This document shows, one piece after another, positions 39,144 to 47,342 of a stretch of DNA of 64,000 bases (positions within the stretch are counted from its first letter, which is position 1; the number at the start of each line of letters is the position of its first letter). A program made the position numbers and the translations under genes. Source of the stretch: Campylobacter concisus (lineage in GTDB: Bacteria > Campylobacterota > Campylobacteria > Campylobacterales > Campylobacteraceae); assembly GCF_003048835.2 (NCBI RefSeq), contig NZ_CP060705.1, positions 1,736,001 to 1,800,000 on the forward strand, read 5' to 3'. The notes under the pieces are model-generated. The model searched no databases, was not told where the DNA came from, and worked only from the letters and a program-made list of their open reading frames with translations.

Positions 39144-40700
39144 ATGAGCCAAAATAGCAAGATCGAAAAATCTTATGATGAACTAACTTATAAATCAGCA
39201 GCATTTGCGCAAAGCTCGCCTTATAAACTAGAGGCTTGCGCTACGCTACTTGGTATCAATCCACCGCCTTGCAAAAATGCAAAAGTTTTGGAGATAGGGT
39301 GCAGTTTTGGTGGAAATTTAATCCCATTTGCCGTAAATAACGAGAACGCAAGAGTAGTTGGCATCGATCTTAGCGGCGAACAGATAAGGCGCGGAAAAGA
39401 GATCGTAAAAGAGATAGGACTGCAAAATTTAGAGCTAATTCACGGTGATATCTGTGAGTTTAAAAGTGATGAGAAATTTGACTATATCATCGCTCACGGC
39501 GTCTTTAGCTGGGTGCCTGACTTTGTAAAAGAGGCTATTTTAAGGGTCGTAAGAGAAAATTTAAGCCAAAACGGCGTGGCATTTATATCTTACAACACTT
39601 ATCCAGGCTGGAAAGTAAAAGATATATTACGTGATCTTATGCTACTTGCCGCAAAAGATAAAGATAGCACTGAAGAGAGGCTAAAGGCTGCTAAAGAGGC
39701 ACTTTTGGTTTATAAAGAGGTCTTGCTAAAAAGAGATAATGAAGAATTTGAAAAATTTATGCCTATTAAGTCACTTATCACTTGGATAGATGATATTCTT
39801 AGCAAAGATGATTTTTATGTAGTGCATGAGTTTTTGGAGGATATAAATGATCCATTTTACTTTAAAGATTTCTGCGAAAAAATAGATAAATTTGATTTAG
39901 ATTACCTTTGTGATATTGATATGAAAGATGTATTTGTGCCTGATTTTGGAAATGCTCTTGTGGATGACTTTAAAAATGTGCATTTTGCAGATCGTATACA
40001 AAGTGAGCAGTTTTTGGATATTTTAAATATGAAGCTTTTTAGGCAAAGTCTAATCGTTAATAAAAATGCTTTTGAGGTCATTAAGGCAAAACAGATAGGA
40101 CCAAGTGATATAAATAAACTTCACGTTGTGGGGGATTTTATAAAAAGAGATGACGGATGGTATGATAGATTTCATATCATGCCACAAGATATATCTTGGC
40201 TTTGTGAGGTTTTTAACAAGATGTTTCCAGCGAGCATAAACCTCTCTCAAATTTTAGAAATTTTACCAGAAGATAAGCTTACAGTTTATAACGCTTTTGT
40301 AAGGCTTATAACTAACTCAGCAAGCGCAATGATAGTAAAAGATGAGCTAAAAGATATAGAGTATAGGCCAGGGCATTCAAGGCTAAATCCAAATTTGATA
40401 AATTATGTTAAGTATTTTTTAAAACATAAAGAAGAGACAAATATTGGTTTTGCAAATAGATTTTGTGTATCTGAAAGATTAAATTTGGTTGATTACTATA
40501 TATTTTTACTATTAGATGGTAAAAATAATTTAGAAGACATTGCGTCTAAGGCTTTAAAATTTATAAAAGAAAATGACGTAAAAATATTTGAAGCAAGCGG
40601 CGAAGAGATAAAGAGAAGCAAGGTTGCATCGAATATATTAAACTATGTGGCAGGCACTATAAGAATAGCTAGCATGCTCTATTTGCTTGAGGAAATTTAA
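39144..40700 (+). CDS. SAM-dependent methyltransferase with a C-terminal regulatory domain
   Basis: A 518-residue protein: a Rossmann methyltransferase (motif I VLEIGCSFGGNL near residue 48-59, motif II GIDLSGEQIRRGKE, IAHGVFSW) followed from about 200 by a large helical domain of the methyltransferase regulatory type (PF10119-like, by recollection). The second half of the gene is visibly richer in A/T and uses different codons from the first half. The substrate is unknown. It begins 9 bases after the peroxiredoxin with AGGAGGG; the ATG of the next gene lies just past its end. Confidence 0.8.
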   Translation: MSQNSKIEKSYDELTYKSAAFAQSSPYKLEACATLLGINPPPCKNAKVLEIGCSFGGNLIPFAVNNENARVVGIDLSGEQIRRGKEIVKEIGLQNLELIHGDICEFKSDEKFDYIIAHGVFSWVPDFVKEAILRVVRENLSQNGVAFISYNTYPGWKVKDILRDLMLLAAKDKDSTEERLKAAKEALLVYKEVLLKRDNEEFEKFMPIKSLITWIDDILSKDDFYVVHEFLEDINDPFYFKDFCEKIDKFDLDYLCDIDMKDVFVPDFGNALVDDFKNVHFADRIQSEQFLDILNMKLFRQSLIVNKNAFEVIKAKQIGPSDINKLHVVGDFIKRDDGWYDRFHIMPQDISWLCEVFNKMFPASINLSQILEILPEDKLTVYNAFVRLITNSASAMIVKDELKDIEYRPGHSRLNPNLINYVKYFLKHKEETNIGFANRFCVSERLNLVDYYIFLLLDGKNNLEDIASKALKFIKENDVKIFEASGEEIKRSKVASNILNYVAGTIRIASMLYLLEEI

Positions 40701-40701
40701 A

Positions 40702-41166
40702 ATGAAAAGAACTTTATCTCTTATATTTTGTATATTTCTAGCAGGTTGTGCTAGCAAGCCAAGCGTGAAAAATCTAAATCTTAAAAGCAGCCTAAACTAT
40801 GGTGGCGAAGAGCTTGCAAAGATACTTGAGCAAGATGATGCAGTGGCCTTTAGCAGCAACTTGCGTGAGGGCGTTTTCATCTACATAAGTAGTGCTAAAG
40901 TCGCAAACTATCTTGGCGTAGTAAGGGCTGAGAGACACGCTAAAATTAGCGTAAAAGAGCTAGGCAAAAACGATCTTTTGATAAAAAGCATAAATGATCT
41001 AACGCAAAGCTTTGATGCTAGTTTAGAGCGAGCTAGAGAGCTAAAATGTGGCACTTTAGTAATCAGGCTAAAAGATAAATTTCAAGATTTAGAAGCAGCA
41101 AATAAATTTTTAGAGCAAAACGAGAGCGCATTTTTAAAGATGAGTGGCGAGATAAGGTGCAAGTAG
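40702..41166 (+). CDS. Predicted lipoprotein of unknown function
   Basis: A 154-residue lipoprotein with lipobox LAGC (Cys16) and a small alpha/beta mature part. I used the ATG at 40702 with GAGGAAA ahead; the longer frame from 40687 begins inside the methyltransferase gene. It converges with cysQ, 2 bases between the stops. No known domain. Confidence 0.65.
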   Translation: MKRTLSLIFCIFLAGCASKPSVKNLNLKSSLNYGGEELAKILEQDDAVAFSSNLREGVFIYISSAKVANYLGVVRAERHAKISVKELGKNDLLIKSINDLTQSFDASLERARELKCGTLVIRLKDKFQDLEAANKFLEQNESAFLKMSGEIRCK

Positions 41167-41168
41167 CC

Positions 41169-41984
41169 TTATCTACCCTGCTCTTTAAATTTACTTATAA
41201 GATTAAAAACTTCATCCTCTAAGCCTAAAGCATTTTTGGCAAAAGCTACGTAAAATGGGCTTTTTAGATCCGTTAGCTTGTAGCTTGGCTCGCATCTGTC
41301 GCTAGCGTTTAAGACCTTGCCACCGCTAAATTTCACTACCGCCTCGCCTGCAGCGTTGTCCCAAAGATAGCTAGGGCTAAATCTCACATATATTCCACCA
41401 AGCTCAGCTAAACGGCAAAATTTAATGGCAGATCCGATGCATTTTTGCTCTAAATTTAAACTATCTCTTATAAGCGTGGCCCTCTTCATCTCGCCTCTTC
41501 TGCTTGAAAAGATAAAGTTATTTAAGTTTTTAGTTTTTTCATTTAGATCGTGTCTTGCTACGACCTCATCATTAGCGCCTAAAATTTCTTTAAAAGCGCC
41601 GTTTTCATCAGCGTAAAAAAGCTCTTTGCTAACCGGGATAAAAATGACACCAAGCACCGGCCTAGCCTCTTTTATAAGCGCTATGCAAACGCAAAATTCG
41701 CCGTTTCTAGCTAGAAATTCTTTCGTGCCATCAAGGGGATCAACTAGCCAAAACTCATCTTTATCGCTATCTTGCAAGATGCTCTCTTCAGAGCAAATTT
41801 TTATCCCGCTTTTACTTAGCTCTTTTAGTATCACCTCATTTGCCGCTAGATCAGCGCTAGTTAGCGGCGAGCTATCATCTTTTAGGCAGACTTTGAGCGC
41901 CTTGCCATTAGATGAGTAAATTTTCATTATCTCACTCCCAGCGCTTATGGCCGCCTTGATGGCTAAGTTTAAAAGCTCGCTCAT
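41169..41984 (-). CDS. cysQ: 3'(2'),5'-bisphosphate nucleotidase / inositol monophosphatase family
   Basis: A 271-residue phosphatase with the metal-binding signature of this family: EESIL around residue 68, WLVDPLDGTKEF near 85 and WDNAAGEAVV near 220. It would remove the phosphate from 3'-phosphoadenosine 5'-phosphate, a by-product of sulfate activation. I chose the ATG at 41984, which overlaps the gltA stop (ATGA); a frame extended to 42068 would run into gltA. Inositol monophosphatase is the close alternative. Confidence 0.87.
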   Translation of the reverse strand: MSELLNLAIKAAISAGSEIMKIYSSNGKALKVCLKDDSSPLTSADLAANEVILKELSKSGIKICSEESILQDSDKDEFWLVDPLDGTKEFLARNGEFCVCIALIKEARPVLGVIFIPVSKELFYADENGAFKEILGANDEVVARHDLNEKTKNLNNFIFSSRRGEMKRATLIRDSLNLEQKCIGSAIKFCRLAELGGIYVRFSPSYLWDNAAGEAVVKFSGGKVLNASDRCEPSYKLTDLKSPFYVAFAKNALGLEDEVFNLISKFKEQGR

Positions 41985-43258
41985 TTTGGTGTTCTGTTTG
42001 CCTCTCCGACGTAGAGCTGTCTTGGGCGGACGATCTTTATAGTGTCTTGCTCTTTTAGCTCGATCCACTGGCTGATCCAGCCTGGCGTCCTGCCGATGAC
42101 GAAGATAACGGCAAACATATTATTTGGTATGCCAAGCGCCTTTAGGATGAGCCCTGAGTGAAAATCAACATTTGGATACAAATTTCTACTTACAAAGTAG
42201 TTGTCATTTAGCGCGATCTCTTCGATGCGGTTGGCGATCTTTATAAGCTCTGAGCTAATGCCGATCTCATCCATGAGCTGATCTCTCATCTTTTTAAGCA
42301 CCTTTGCGCGCGGGTCAAAGTTTTTATAGACCCTGTGACCAAAGCCCATTAGTCTAAATGGATCGTTCTTATCCTTTGCTCTAGCGATGTATTTATCGAC
42401 GTTTGCGACCGAGCCGATCTCTTCAAGCTGACGGATAACGCCCTCGTTTGCCCCACCATGAGCCCAGCCCCAAAGCGCGCCGATACCTGCGCTTATACAT
42501 GCGTATGGGTGCGCGTGCGTAGAGCCAACAGTCCTAACAGTAGTCGTTGAGGCATTTTGCTCGTGGTCAGCGTGTAGCATAAAGACTGTATCAAGCGCCT
42601 TGATCTCGATAGGCTTAAGATCGACGTGCTCGTATGGGTAGCCCCTCATCATGTAGAGGAAATTTTCAGTAAAGCCACGATCTAAATTTGGATATATAAT
42701 AGGAAGACCGCGTGAGTAGCGGTAGCTAAAGGCCGCTATCGTTGGGATCTTGGCGATGATACGCATAGCCATCTCGTGATACTCTTCAGGCTTGTCCATA
42801 TTTAGGTGGTCTGAGTAAAAGGCACTTAGCGCTGAGACTGCTGCCTGCAAGATCGCCATAGGGTGCGCCTTGTCTGGAAATGCATCAAAGAGCTTCATCA
42901 TGCCCTCGTGTATGAAGCTCCTTTTTTTGAGCTCATCTTTAAAGCTTGCGTATTGCTCATTAGTTGGTAGCTCTTTGTTTAAAAGCAGGTAGGCAACGTC
43001 TAAAAATGTCTTATTTTCAGCCAAATATGCGATGTCATAGCCCCTATACATGAGCTCGCCCTTTAGGCCGTCGATGTAGGTTATGGCTGAGCGGCACATC
43101 GCAGTTGAGGTGTAGCCCCTGTCAAAGGTAAACATCCCAGTGTCGCTAAAGAAGGTCGATATGTCGATAACATCTGGTCCCATAGTGCCTTTTAGGATAG
43201 GAAATTCATAGCTCTTGCCAGTTCGGTTGTCGATTAGTGTGGCTGTGTTTGATGACAT
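41981..43258 (-). CDS. gltA: Citrate synthase
   Basis: A 425-residue type I citrate synthase, oxaloacetate plus acetyl-CoA to citrate. Catalytic region HADHEQNAST and the loop GFGHRVYKNFDPRAK are present, as are SCISAGIGALWGWAHGGANE-like signature residues. Length normal for Gram-negative hexameric enzymes. A CPA2 antiporter gene precedes it with 2 bases between, so they may be cotranscribed though unrelated. Confidence 0.97.
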   Translation of the reverse strand: MSSNTATLIDNRTGKSYEFPILKGTMGPDVIDISTFFSDTGMFTFDRGYTSTAMCRSAITYIDGLKGELMYRGYDIAYLAENKTFLDVAYLLLNKELPTNEQYASFKDELKKRSFIHEGMMKLFDAFPDKAHPMAILQAAVSALSAFYSDHLNMDKPEEYHEMAMRIIAKIPTIAAFSYRYSRGLPIIYPNLDRGFTENFLYMMRGYPYEHVDLKPIEIKALDTVFMLHADHEQNASTTTVRTVGSTHAHPYACISAGIGALWGWAHGGANEGVIRQLEEIGSVANVDKYIARAKDKNDPFRLMGFGHRVYKNFDPRAKVLKKMRDQLMDEIGISSELIKIANRIEEIALNDNYFVSRNLYPNVDFHSGLILKALGIPNNMFAVIFVIGRTPGWISQWIELKEQDTIKIVRPRQLYVGEANRTPK

Positions 43259-43260
43259 TT

Positions 43261-44424
43261 TTACTCCTTGCTTTTTGATTGCATTAAAATTTTGATGATT
43301 ATAGCTCCTATTATAGCTTGTGCGAGGCTTGCTAGGATGAAAGATGAGTAAGAATAGTCACTTATCTCGCCTGATTTGTGTGCGATAGTAGCAACTGCGA
43401 TCAAAAGAGTGAGCGGCATAGACTGCGAAACTGAAAACAAAAATATCCCTCTAAAGCCAAGCTTGCCCAAAAAGAGCAAACTAGATACAACTCTCGTGCC
43501 AAGCATCGCTAAAAATATAAAAATAGCATCCTTTATCACTTCGCTAGATCCTAGGCTTGAAAGCTTGAAAGTCGAGCCTATGTGGATGAAAAATATCGGC
43601 ACTAAAAAGCCAAATCCAAAGCTTGAAAGCTTGTGTGGCAAGTCCTTTTTGTGATCAAAAAATGTCGTGATAAACATACCTGCGATAAACGCACCAAAGG
43701 CGACTTCTAAATTTAGATATAGCATCAAGGCTATCATCGTGAAAAATACCGCGATACAAAGCCTGATGTCCTTCTCGTCCTTGTCGTAGTGTGGCATAAG
43801 CACCACTTTAAGTCCCGGATACCACCAAAAAAGCACGTCCAAAATTTTAAAACTAAGCACGCTGATAGCCAAAAACAGGATCAAATAGCCAATCGTTAGC
43901 CACAAATTTATGCTCGCTCCAAACTGCAAGTAAGCAGCGGTAAATGTTAGAAGCGTGATGCTTAAAAGCTCGCCGATAGTTGCTATTAGCATGCTTAAAT
44001 TTAGCCACTCTTGCTGCTTGCCATATTCCTTAAATAGTGTAAATACCATACCAACGGCCATTATCGGGATGATGATGATGTAAAGCAGGCTAAGCTCAAG
44101 TCCTAGCGTCAGGGCCGTGGCTAGAGCGTAGATGAGCGCAAGGTAGATGAGCCCAAGGCGCAAAATTTTACGGTCGATGTTTATGAGCATCCTAAGATCG
44201 ATCTCCATGCCAGCTAGAAACATCAAAAAGAAAAAGCCAACTTCGCTGATGAGCTTAAACATCTCGTTGTTGCTAACGACTCCGATGTAGCCGGCAACCG
44301 CTCCAAGTAGTATCTCAGCAGGAGCAACTGGTATGCGTAAAATTTTAGAAATATAAGGCGAAGCAAAGACGATAAATGCCAAAACGACAAGGATGCTAAG
44401 CTCGCTTGCTTGATGTAACTGCAA
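43261..44424 (-). CDS. CPA2-family cation/proton antiporter (Kef-like)
   Basis: A 387-residue membrane protein with about 11-12 helices of the monovalent cation:proton antiporter 2 family: IPVAPAEILLGAVAGYIG near the start, FFLMFLAGMEIDL and the AFGAFIAGMFITTFFDHKKDL segment. It has only the membrane part, no TrkA-N or glutathione-gated domain of KefC. The ion carried (Na+ or K+) is unknown. Confidence 0.85.
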   Translation of the reverse strand: MQLHQASELSILVVLAFIVFASPYISKILRIPVAPAEILLGAVAGYIGVVSNNEMFKLISEVGFFFLMFLAGMEIDLRMLINIDRKILRLGLIYLALIYALATALTLGLELSLLYIIIIPIMAVGMVFTLFKEYGKQQEWLNLSMLIATIGELLSITLLTFTAAYLQFGASINLWLTIGYLILFLAISVLSFKILDVLFWWYPGLKVVLMPHYDKDEKDIRLCIAVFFTMIALMLYLNLEVAFGAFIAGMFITTFFDHKKDLPHKLSSFGFGFLVPIFFIHIGSTFKLSSLGSSEVIKDAIFIFLAMLGTRVVSSLLFLGKLGFRGIFLFSVSQSMPLTLLIAVATIAHKSGEISDYSYSSFILASLAQAIIGAIIIKILMQSKSKE

Positions 44425-44539
44425 AAAGATCCTTAAAATAAAAATGCCTGATTGTATAAAAAGCTTTGTTATTTTTTGATTAAGCTAAGCGAAATTTGGG
44501 CAAAATGGTGGCTATTTTAGAAATTTGGAGTGAAATTTT

Positions 44540-45022
44540 ATGCGTAAATTTAGCCTTTTTATTTTGCTGCTTTTTGGTGTCTTTTCTTTGGCAGATGAGC
44601 TAAGCTTGGTTGAGAGTTTTAGGTTTGATGGGAGCACATTTTATAAAAAGCAAGTGGTTAAAAACGAGAGCTTTTACTTTTTAAAAAATGAAAATATGGA
44701 CGAGCACTTTGCCTCGTTTAAGGTAAAGTTTGACAAAGATGTCAAGACAAAAAGCGAGCTAGAAGAGCTAAAAAAGGCTCTTAAGCAAGATAAAAACGTG
44801 CTTTTTAGCGAAGAAAATGATCAAATTTTAGCTCTTATAAAAGATGAAACTAAGAGCAAAAATATAGAAATAATCCATTTTTTGCTTAAAAAAGATGGAG
44901 TTTTGATGCTTTCGTATGAGAGAATTTACGATCCAAAAACCTTGGCAGATGCGCTCAAACCAGTGCTTTTAAGCGAAGCTAGAAATTTTATGCTGCAGAT
45001 GCCAAAGATAGAAGCTAGGTAG
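44540..45022 (+). CDS. Secreted protein of unknown function
   Basis: A 160-residue protein with a Sec signal peptide (first 18 residues, LLLFGVFSLADE) and a mixed alpha/beta, Lys/Glu-rich mature part. It lies alone between the antiporter gene (divergent) and the first repeat island. No motif is recognised. Confidence 0.65.
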   Translation: MRKFSLFILLLFGVFSLADELSLVESFRFDGSTFYKKQVVKNESFYFLKNENMDEHFASFKVKFDKDVKTKSELEELKKALKQDKNVLFSEENDQILALIKDETKSKNIEIIHFLLKKDGVLMLSYERIYDPKTLADALKPVLLSEARNFMLQMPKIEAR

Positions 45023-45028
45023 AGAGAT

Positions 45029-45054
45029 GCATGTGGCGAAGCTTCGCACTGCAT
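45029..45054 (+). repeat. Hairpin related to unit C, left edge of island 1
   Basis: A palindrome GCGAAGCTTCGC (45036-45047) nested between GCATG and TGCATG words, 6 bases after the stop of the upstream gene. The GCATG/GCATGC words recall the last hairpin of unit C. It may also act as a terminator. Confidence 0.5.
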
Positions 45055-45076
45055 GGGGTTTTGTTAAATTTCTTGC

Positions 45077-45186
45077 AAATTTTAAAATTTATGAGCGAGC
45101 ATATCACGGCTCTAAATTTAGTGCTAAACGAAGTGCGGCCTAAATTTAGTAGTCTGCTAAGGCGAGTGAGTAAAATTTTAAAATTT
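45077..45186 (+). repeat. Structured repeat, unit A copy 1
   Basis: A 110-base unit. The palindrome AAATTTTAAAATTT marks both ends and lets them pair, and an inner pair of arms, CTAAATTTAG (45112-45121) with CTAAATTTAG (45140-45149), makes a second stem. It has the motif GAGCGAGCATATCACG on the left and CTAAGGCGAGTGAGT on the right. It resembles unit A copy 2 (47216) and is a relative of unit B (45223). The spacing from A1 start to B1 start is 146 bases. No protein is coded. Confidence 0.8.
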
Positions 45187-45222
45187 GAAGAATAGCTTTG
45201 TTAAATTGGATAGGTGTCAAGT

Positions 45223-45334
45223 AAATTTTAAAATTTCATGAACGAGTAATTTCGGCTCTAAAATTTGAGCTAAGCTGAAAGCGAAGTCAAATTTTAGTAG
45301 TCAATTCTTGCGAGTGAGTGAGATTTTAAAATTT
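45223..45334 (+). repeat. Structured repeat, unit B copy 1
   Basis: A 112-base unit with the same outer AAATTTTAAAATTT ends. Inner arms are CTAAAATTTGA (45258-45268) and TCAAATTTTAG (45287-45297). It carries the motifs ACGAGTAATTTCGG and CTTGCGAGTGAGTGA. It is nearly the same as unit B copy 2 (46861) and is a diverged version of unit A. The sequence GAAAAATAGCTTTATTAAATT after it is shared with the end of unit A copy 1 (GAAGAATAGCTTTGTTAAATT). Confidence 0.8.
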
Positions 45335-45383
45335 GAAAAATAGCTTTATTAAATTTGTAAATTTCTTTTTATTCAAATTATTC

Positions 45384-45535
45384 AAAAGGGAGACAAGGGG
45401 ACTTGAATTACGAAGCCGTCCCCTTATCCCCCTTTTTAAATCCCTCGTCTGCTTGCAGTTGCAAGATGAAGTCGAAGTAAAAATCCCTCGCATGTTCAAG
45501 GGGCATGCAATCGTGCTAAAAGCACTGCATGCGGT
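45384..45535 (+). repeat. Structured repeat, unit C copy 1
   Basis: A unit with two hairpins. First stem: AAAAGGGAGACAAGGGGAC (45384-45402) pairs with GTCCCCTTATCCCCCTTTT (45418-45436), with two mismatches. A CTGCTTGCAG-centred stretch follows, then a second hairpin GCATGCA (45503-45509) with TGCATGC (45526-45532), containing an inner GTGCT/AGCAC stem. Copy 2 at 47013 has the same parts. A frame of 74 codons runs through it (45333-45557) but is not a gene. Confidence 0.75.
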
Positions 45536-45581
45536 TATAAACTCTAGTGAATTTTAATTTTGCAAACAGTTTTACTTAAAT

Positions 45582-45935
45582 TCATAAATTTTTACCAAGC
45601 AAAATGCCAAAATAGCTTGCGATCAGGCAAAGGCTTAAATTTAAAATTATATTTAAAAAGCCTTTTATGAGTTCGCCTTCTAGTAAAAATTTAACGCTAT
45701 CAAGGCTAAAGCTTGAAAACGTGGTAAAGCCACCAAGTATGCCAACGACTAAGAAAACCCTCACGCTTTGGCTTAAATTTAGGCAAAATAAAACGCCGAT
45801 AATGAAGCTGCCAAGCACGTTTACGCCAAGTGTGGCTAGCGGAAAGTGGCTAAATTTTAGCAGCTCGCCAGCTAAAAACCTGCACCCAGCTCCAATAAAG
45901 CCCCCAAGCCCTGCACAAAGTAAATTTACTAGCAT
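45582..45935 (-). CDS. crcB: Fluoride ion channel CrcB/FluC
   Basis: A 117-residue membrane protein with four helices. The GGFIGAGCRFLAGELL start and the central GGFTTFSSFSLDSV signature (residues about 70-84) match CrcB/FluC, a dimeric fluoride exporter. It starts in the last codon of bioB (TAATG overlap), so the two are coupled, which is unusual since their functions are unrelated. No fluoride riboswitch was seen upstream. Confidence 0.92.
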   Translation of the reverse strand: MLVNLLCAGLGGFIGAGCRFLAGELLKFSHFPLATLGVNVLGSFIIGVLFCLNLSQSVRVFLVVGILGGFTTFSSFSLDSVKFLLEGELIKGFLNIILNLSLCLIASYFGILLGKNL

Positions 45936-46774
45936 TAGTGGCAGATACTTGCGAAGCTAAAACCGCGCTTTGTAAGCTCCTCGATGTCCTTGCTCGCCTT
46001 CTCGCCCTTTGCGGTGAGGTAGTCGCCTATCACGATCGCATCGGCGCCATTTTCGAAGATCTCGTACTGCCTCTCGCCCAATATCTTCTCCCTGCCACCA
46101 GCTATCATGACCCTAGTTTCTGGTAGCGCGCTTTTGGTCTCACGCACGATTTTTAGGGCTTCATCCGCACTAAGAGGTGGCTGATCAAGCCTTAGAGCGT
46201 CGCTTTTTATGAAAAAATTTATAGGCGATGAAAACGGCTCAAGCTCTTTTAGGCTCGCTCTAAAGCTCACCCTGTCGGCCTCGCTCTCGCCAACGCCGTA
46301 AATTCCGCCAGTGCAAAGCATGAGCCCAGCCCTTTTTGCGTCTAAATTTGTCTGATATCTCTCGTCCCAAGAGTGCGTTGTGCAGATTTTGGGGAAATAT
46401 TCGCGGCTAGTTTCTAGGTTGTGGTTGTAACTAAAAACGCCAGCATTTTTGAGCTCACAAAGCTGCTCGTAAGTCGCCATGCCGTTACATGCGATGAGCA
46501 TCAAATTTGGCACTTCTTTATGCACTGCTCTTGCTAAAGATGCGATGTAGTCGGTCTTTTTGTCATTTAGCCTGGCGCCACTTGTGACTAAACAAAAGCC
46601 AAGAGCGTGGTTTTTATAAGCCATTTTGGCCTCATCCACCACCTGCTGCACGCTTTTTTCTTTAAATTTCGTGATATCAGCGCCAGCTTTTGCACTTTGC
46701 GTGCAATAAGTGCAGTCTTCGCCGCAGTTTCCCTGCATGACGGAGCATATCGCACAAAGCATGATTGTTTTCAT
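45935..46774 (-). CDS. bioB: Biotin synthase
   Basis: A 279-residue radical-SAM enzyme that inserts sulfur into dethiobiotin. The CxxxCxxC motif CGEDCTYC (about residues 17-24) holds the SAM cluster. Cys and Arg residues of the second cluster are expected further on (MLCTGGIYGVGE, RVMIAGGRE). It is shorter than E. coli BioB (346), as in other Campylobacterota. It is the first gene of bioB-crcB and lies between two repeat islands. Confidence 0.93.
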   Translation of the reverse strand: MKTIMLCAICSVMQGNCGEDCTYCTQSAKAGADITKFKEKSVQQVVDEAKMAYKNHALGFCLVTSGARLNDKKTDYIASLARAVHKEVPNLMLIACNGMATYEQLCELKNAGVFSYNHNLETSREYFPKICTTHSWDERYQTNLDAKRAGLMLCTGGIYGVGESEADRVSFRASLKELEPFSSPINFFIKSDALRLDQPPLSADEALKIVRETKSALPETRVMIAGGREKILGERQYEIFENGADAIVIGDYLTAKGEKASKDIEELTKRGFSFASICH

Positions 46775-46860
46775 TTTTGATCCTTTTTTTGGGGCGTATT
46801 ATAGCTTTGGTAGGTTTAAAATTTAAGTAGAGCGGCTTGTTATTTTGCAAAAACTCACGC

Positions 46861-46972
46861 AAATTTTAAAATTTCATGAACGAGTAATTTCGGCTCTAAA
46901 ATTTGAGCTAAGCGATAAGCGAAGCCAAATTTTAGTAGTCAATTCTTGCGAGTGAATGGAATTTTAAAATTT
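46861..46972 (+). repeat. Structured repeat, unit B copy 2
   Basis: The same unit as at 45223, in the same direction, with outer AAATTTTAAAATTT ends and inner arms CTAAAATTTG (46896-46905) and CAAATTTTAG (46926-46935). It opens island 2, upstream of bioB. Confidence 0.8.
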
Positions 46973-47012
46973 GTAAGAATAGTTTGATTGAATTTGTAAA
47001 TTCTTTTTATTC

Positions 47013-47190
47013 AAAAGGGAGATAAGGGGACTCGAGTTACGTTCTGCTTGCAGTTGCGAACCTGAGAAGCAAAGCCGTCCCCTTATCCCCCTTTTTAAAT
47101 CCCCTGTCTGCTTGCAGTTACGAGACGAAGTCGAAGTAAAACCCCCTCGCACGTTAGAAGTGCATGCGATAGCGCTTTGCGTCGCATGCG
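47013..47190 (+). repeat. Structured repeat, unit C copy 2
   Basis: First stem AAAAGGGAGATAAGGGGAC (47013-47031) pairs with GTCCCCTTATCCCCCTTTT (47077-47095), one mismatch; its loop holds an extra TCTGCTTGCAGTTGCGAA stretch not in copy 1. The last hairpin is GCATGCGA (47162-47169) with TCGCATGC (47182-47189), where copy 1 has GCATGCA/TGCATGC. Both arms differ from copy 1 in a pairing-preserving way. Confidence 0.75.
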
Positions 47191-47215
47191 TTTTATCATC
47201 ATGCAAGTGTCAAGC

Positions 47216-47326
47216 AAATTTTAAAATTTACGAGCGAGCATATCACGCTTCCAAATTCAGTGGCAAGTGATAACGAGGCCTGAATTTGGTAAGTTGCTAA
47301 GGCGAGTGAGTAAAGTTTTAAAATTT
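47216..47326 (+). repeat. Structured repeat, unit A copy 2
   Basis: A 111-base unit like that at 45077. The outer ends still pair (CAAATTTTAAAA with TTTTAAAATTTG) and the inner arms are CCAAATTCAG (47251-47260) and CTGAATTTGG (47280-47289). Both arms differ from those of copy 1 and yet pair perfectly. The left edge GTGTCAAGCAAATTTT matches the left edge of unit B copy 1 (GTGTCAAGTAAATTTT). Confidence 0.8.
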
Positions 47327-47342
47327 GCTCTTAGAAATAAAA

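Noticed and set aside
45333-45557. 74-codon frame inside unit C of the left island
   Set aside because: It runs through the hairpins, has no convincing ribosome site, and unit C in copy 2 has an extra stretch and changes that would break the frame.
45029-47326. CRISPR array
   Set aside because: Units are over 100 bp, differ in order, have no spacer-like regular gaps, and no cas gene is near.
44460-47342. Fluoride riboswitch controlling crcB, or biotin-related riboswitch
   Set aside because: crcB is translated from the end of bioB and no fluoride-riboswitch core was seen upstream of bioB; the leader holds a repeat unit instead.
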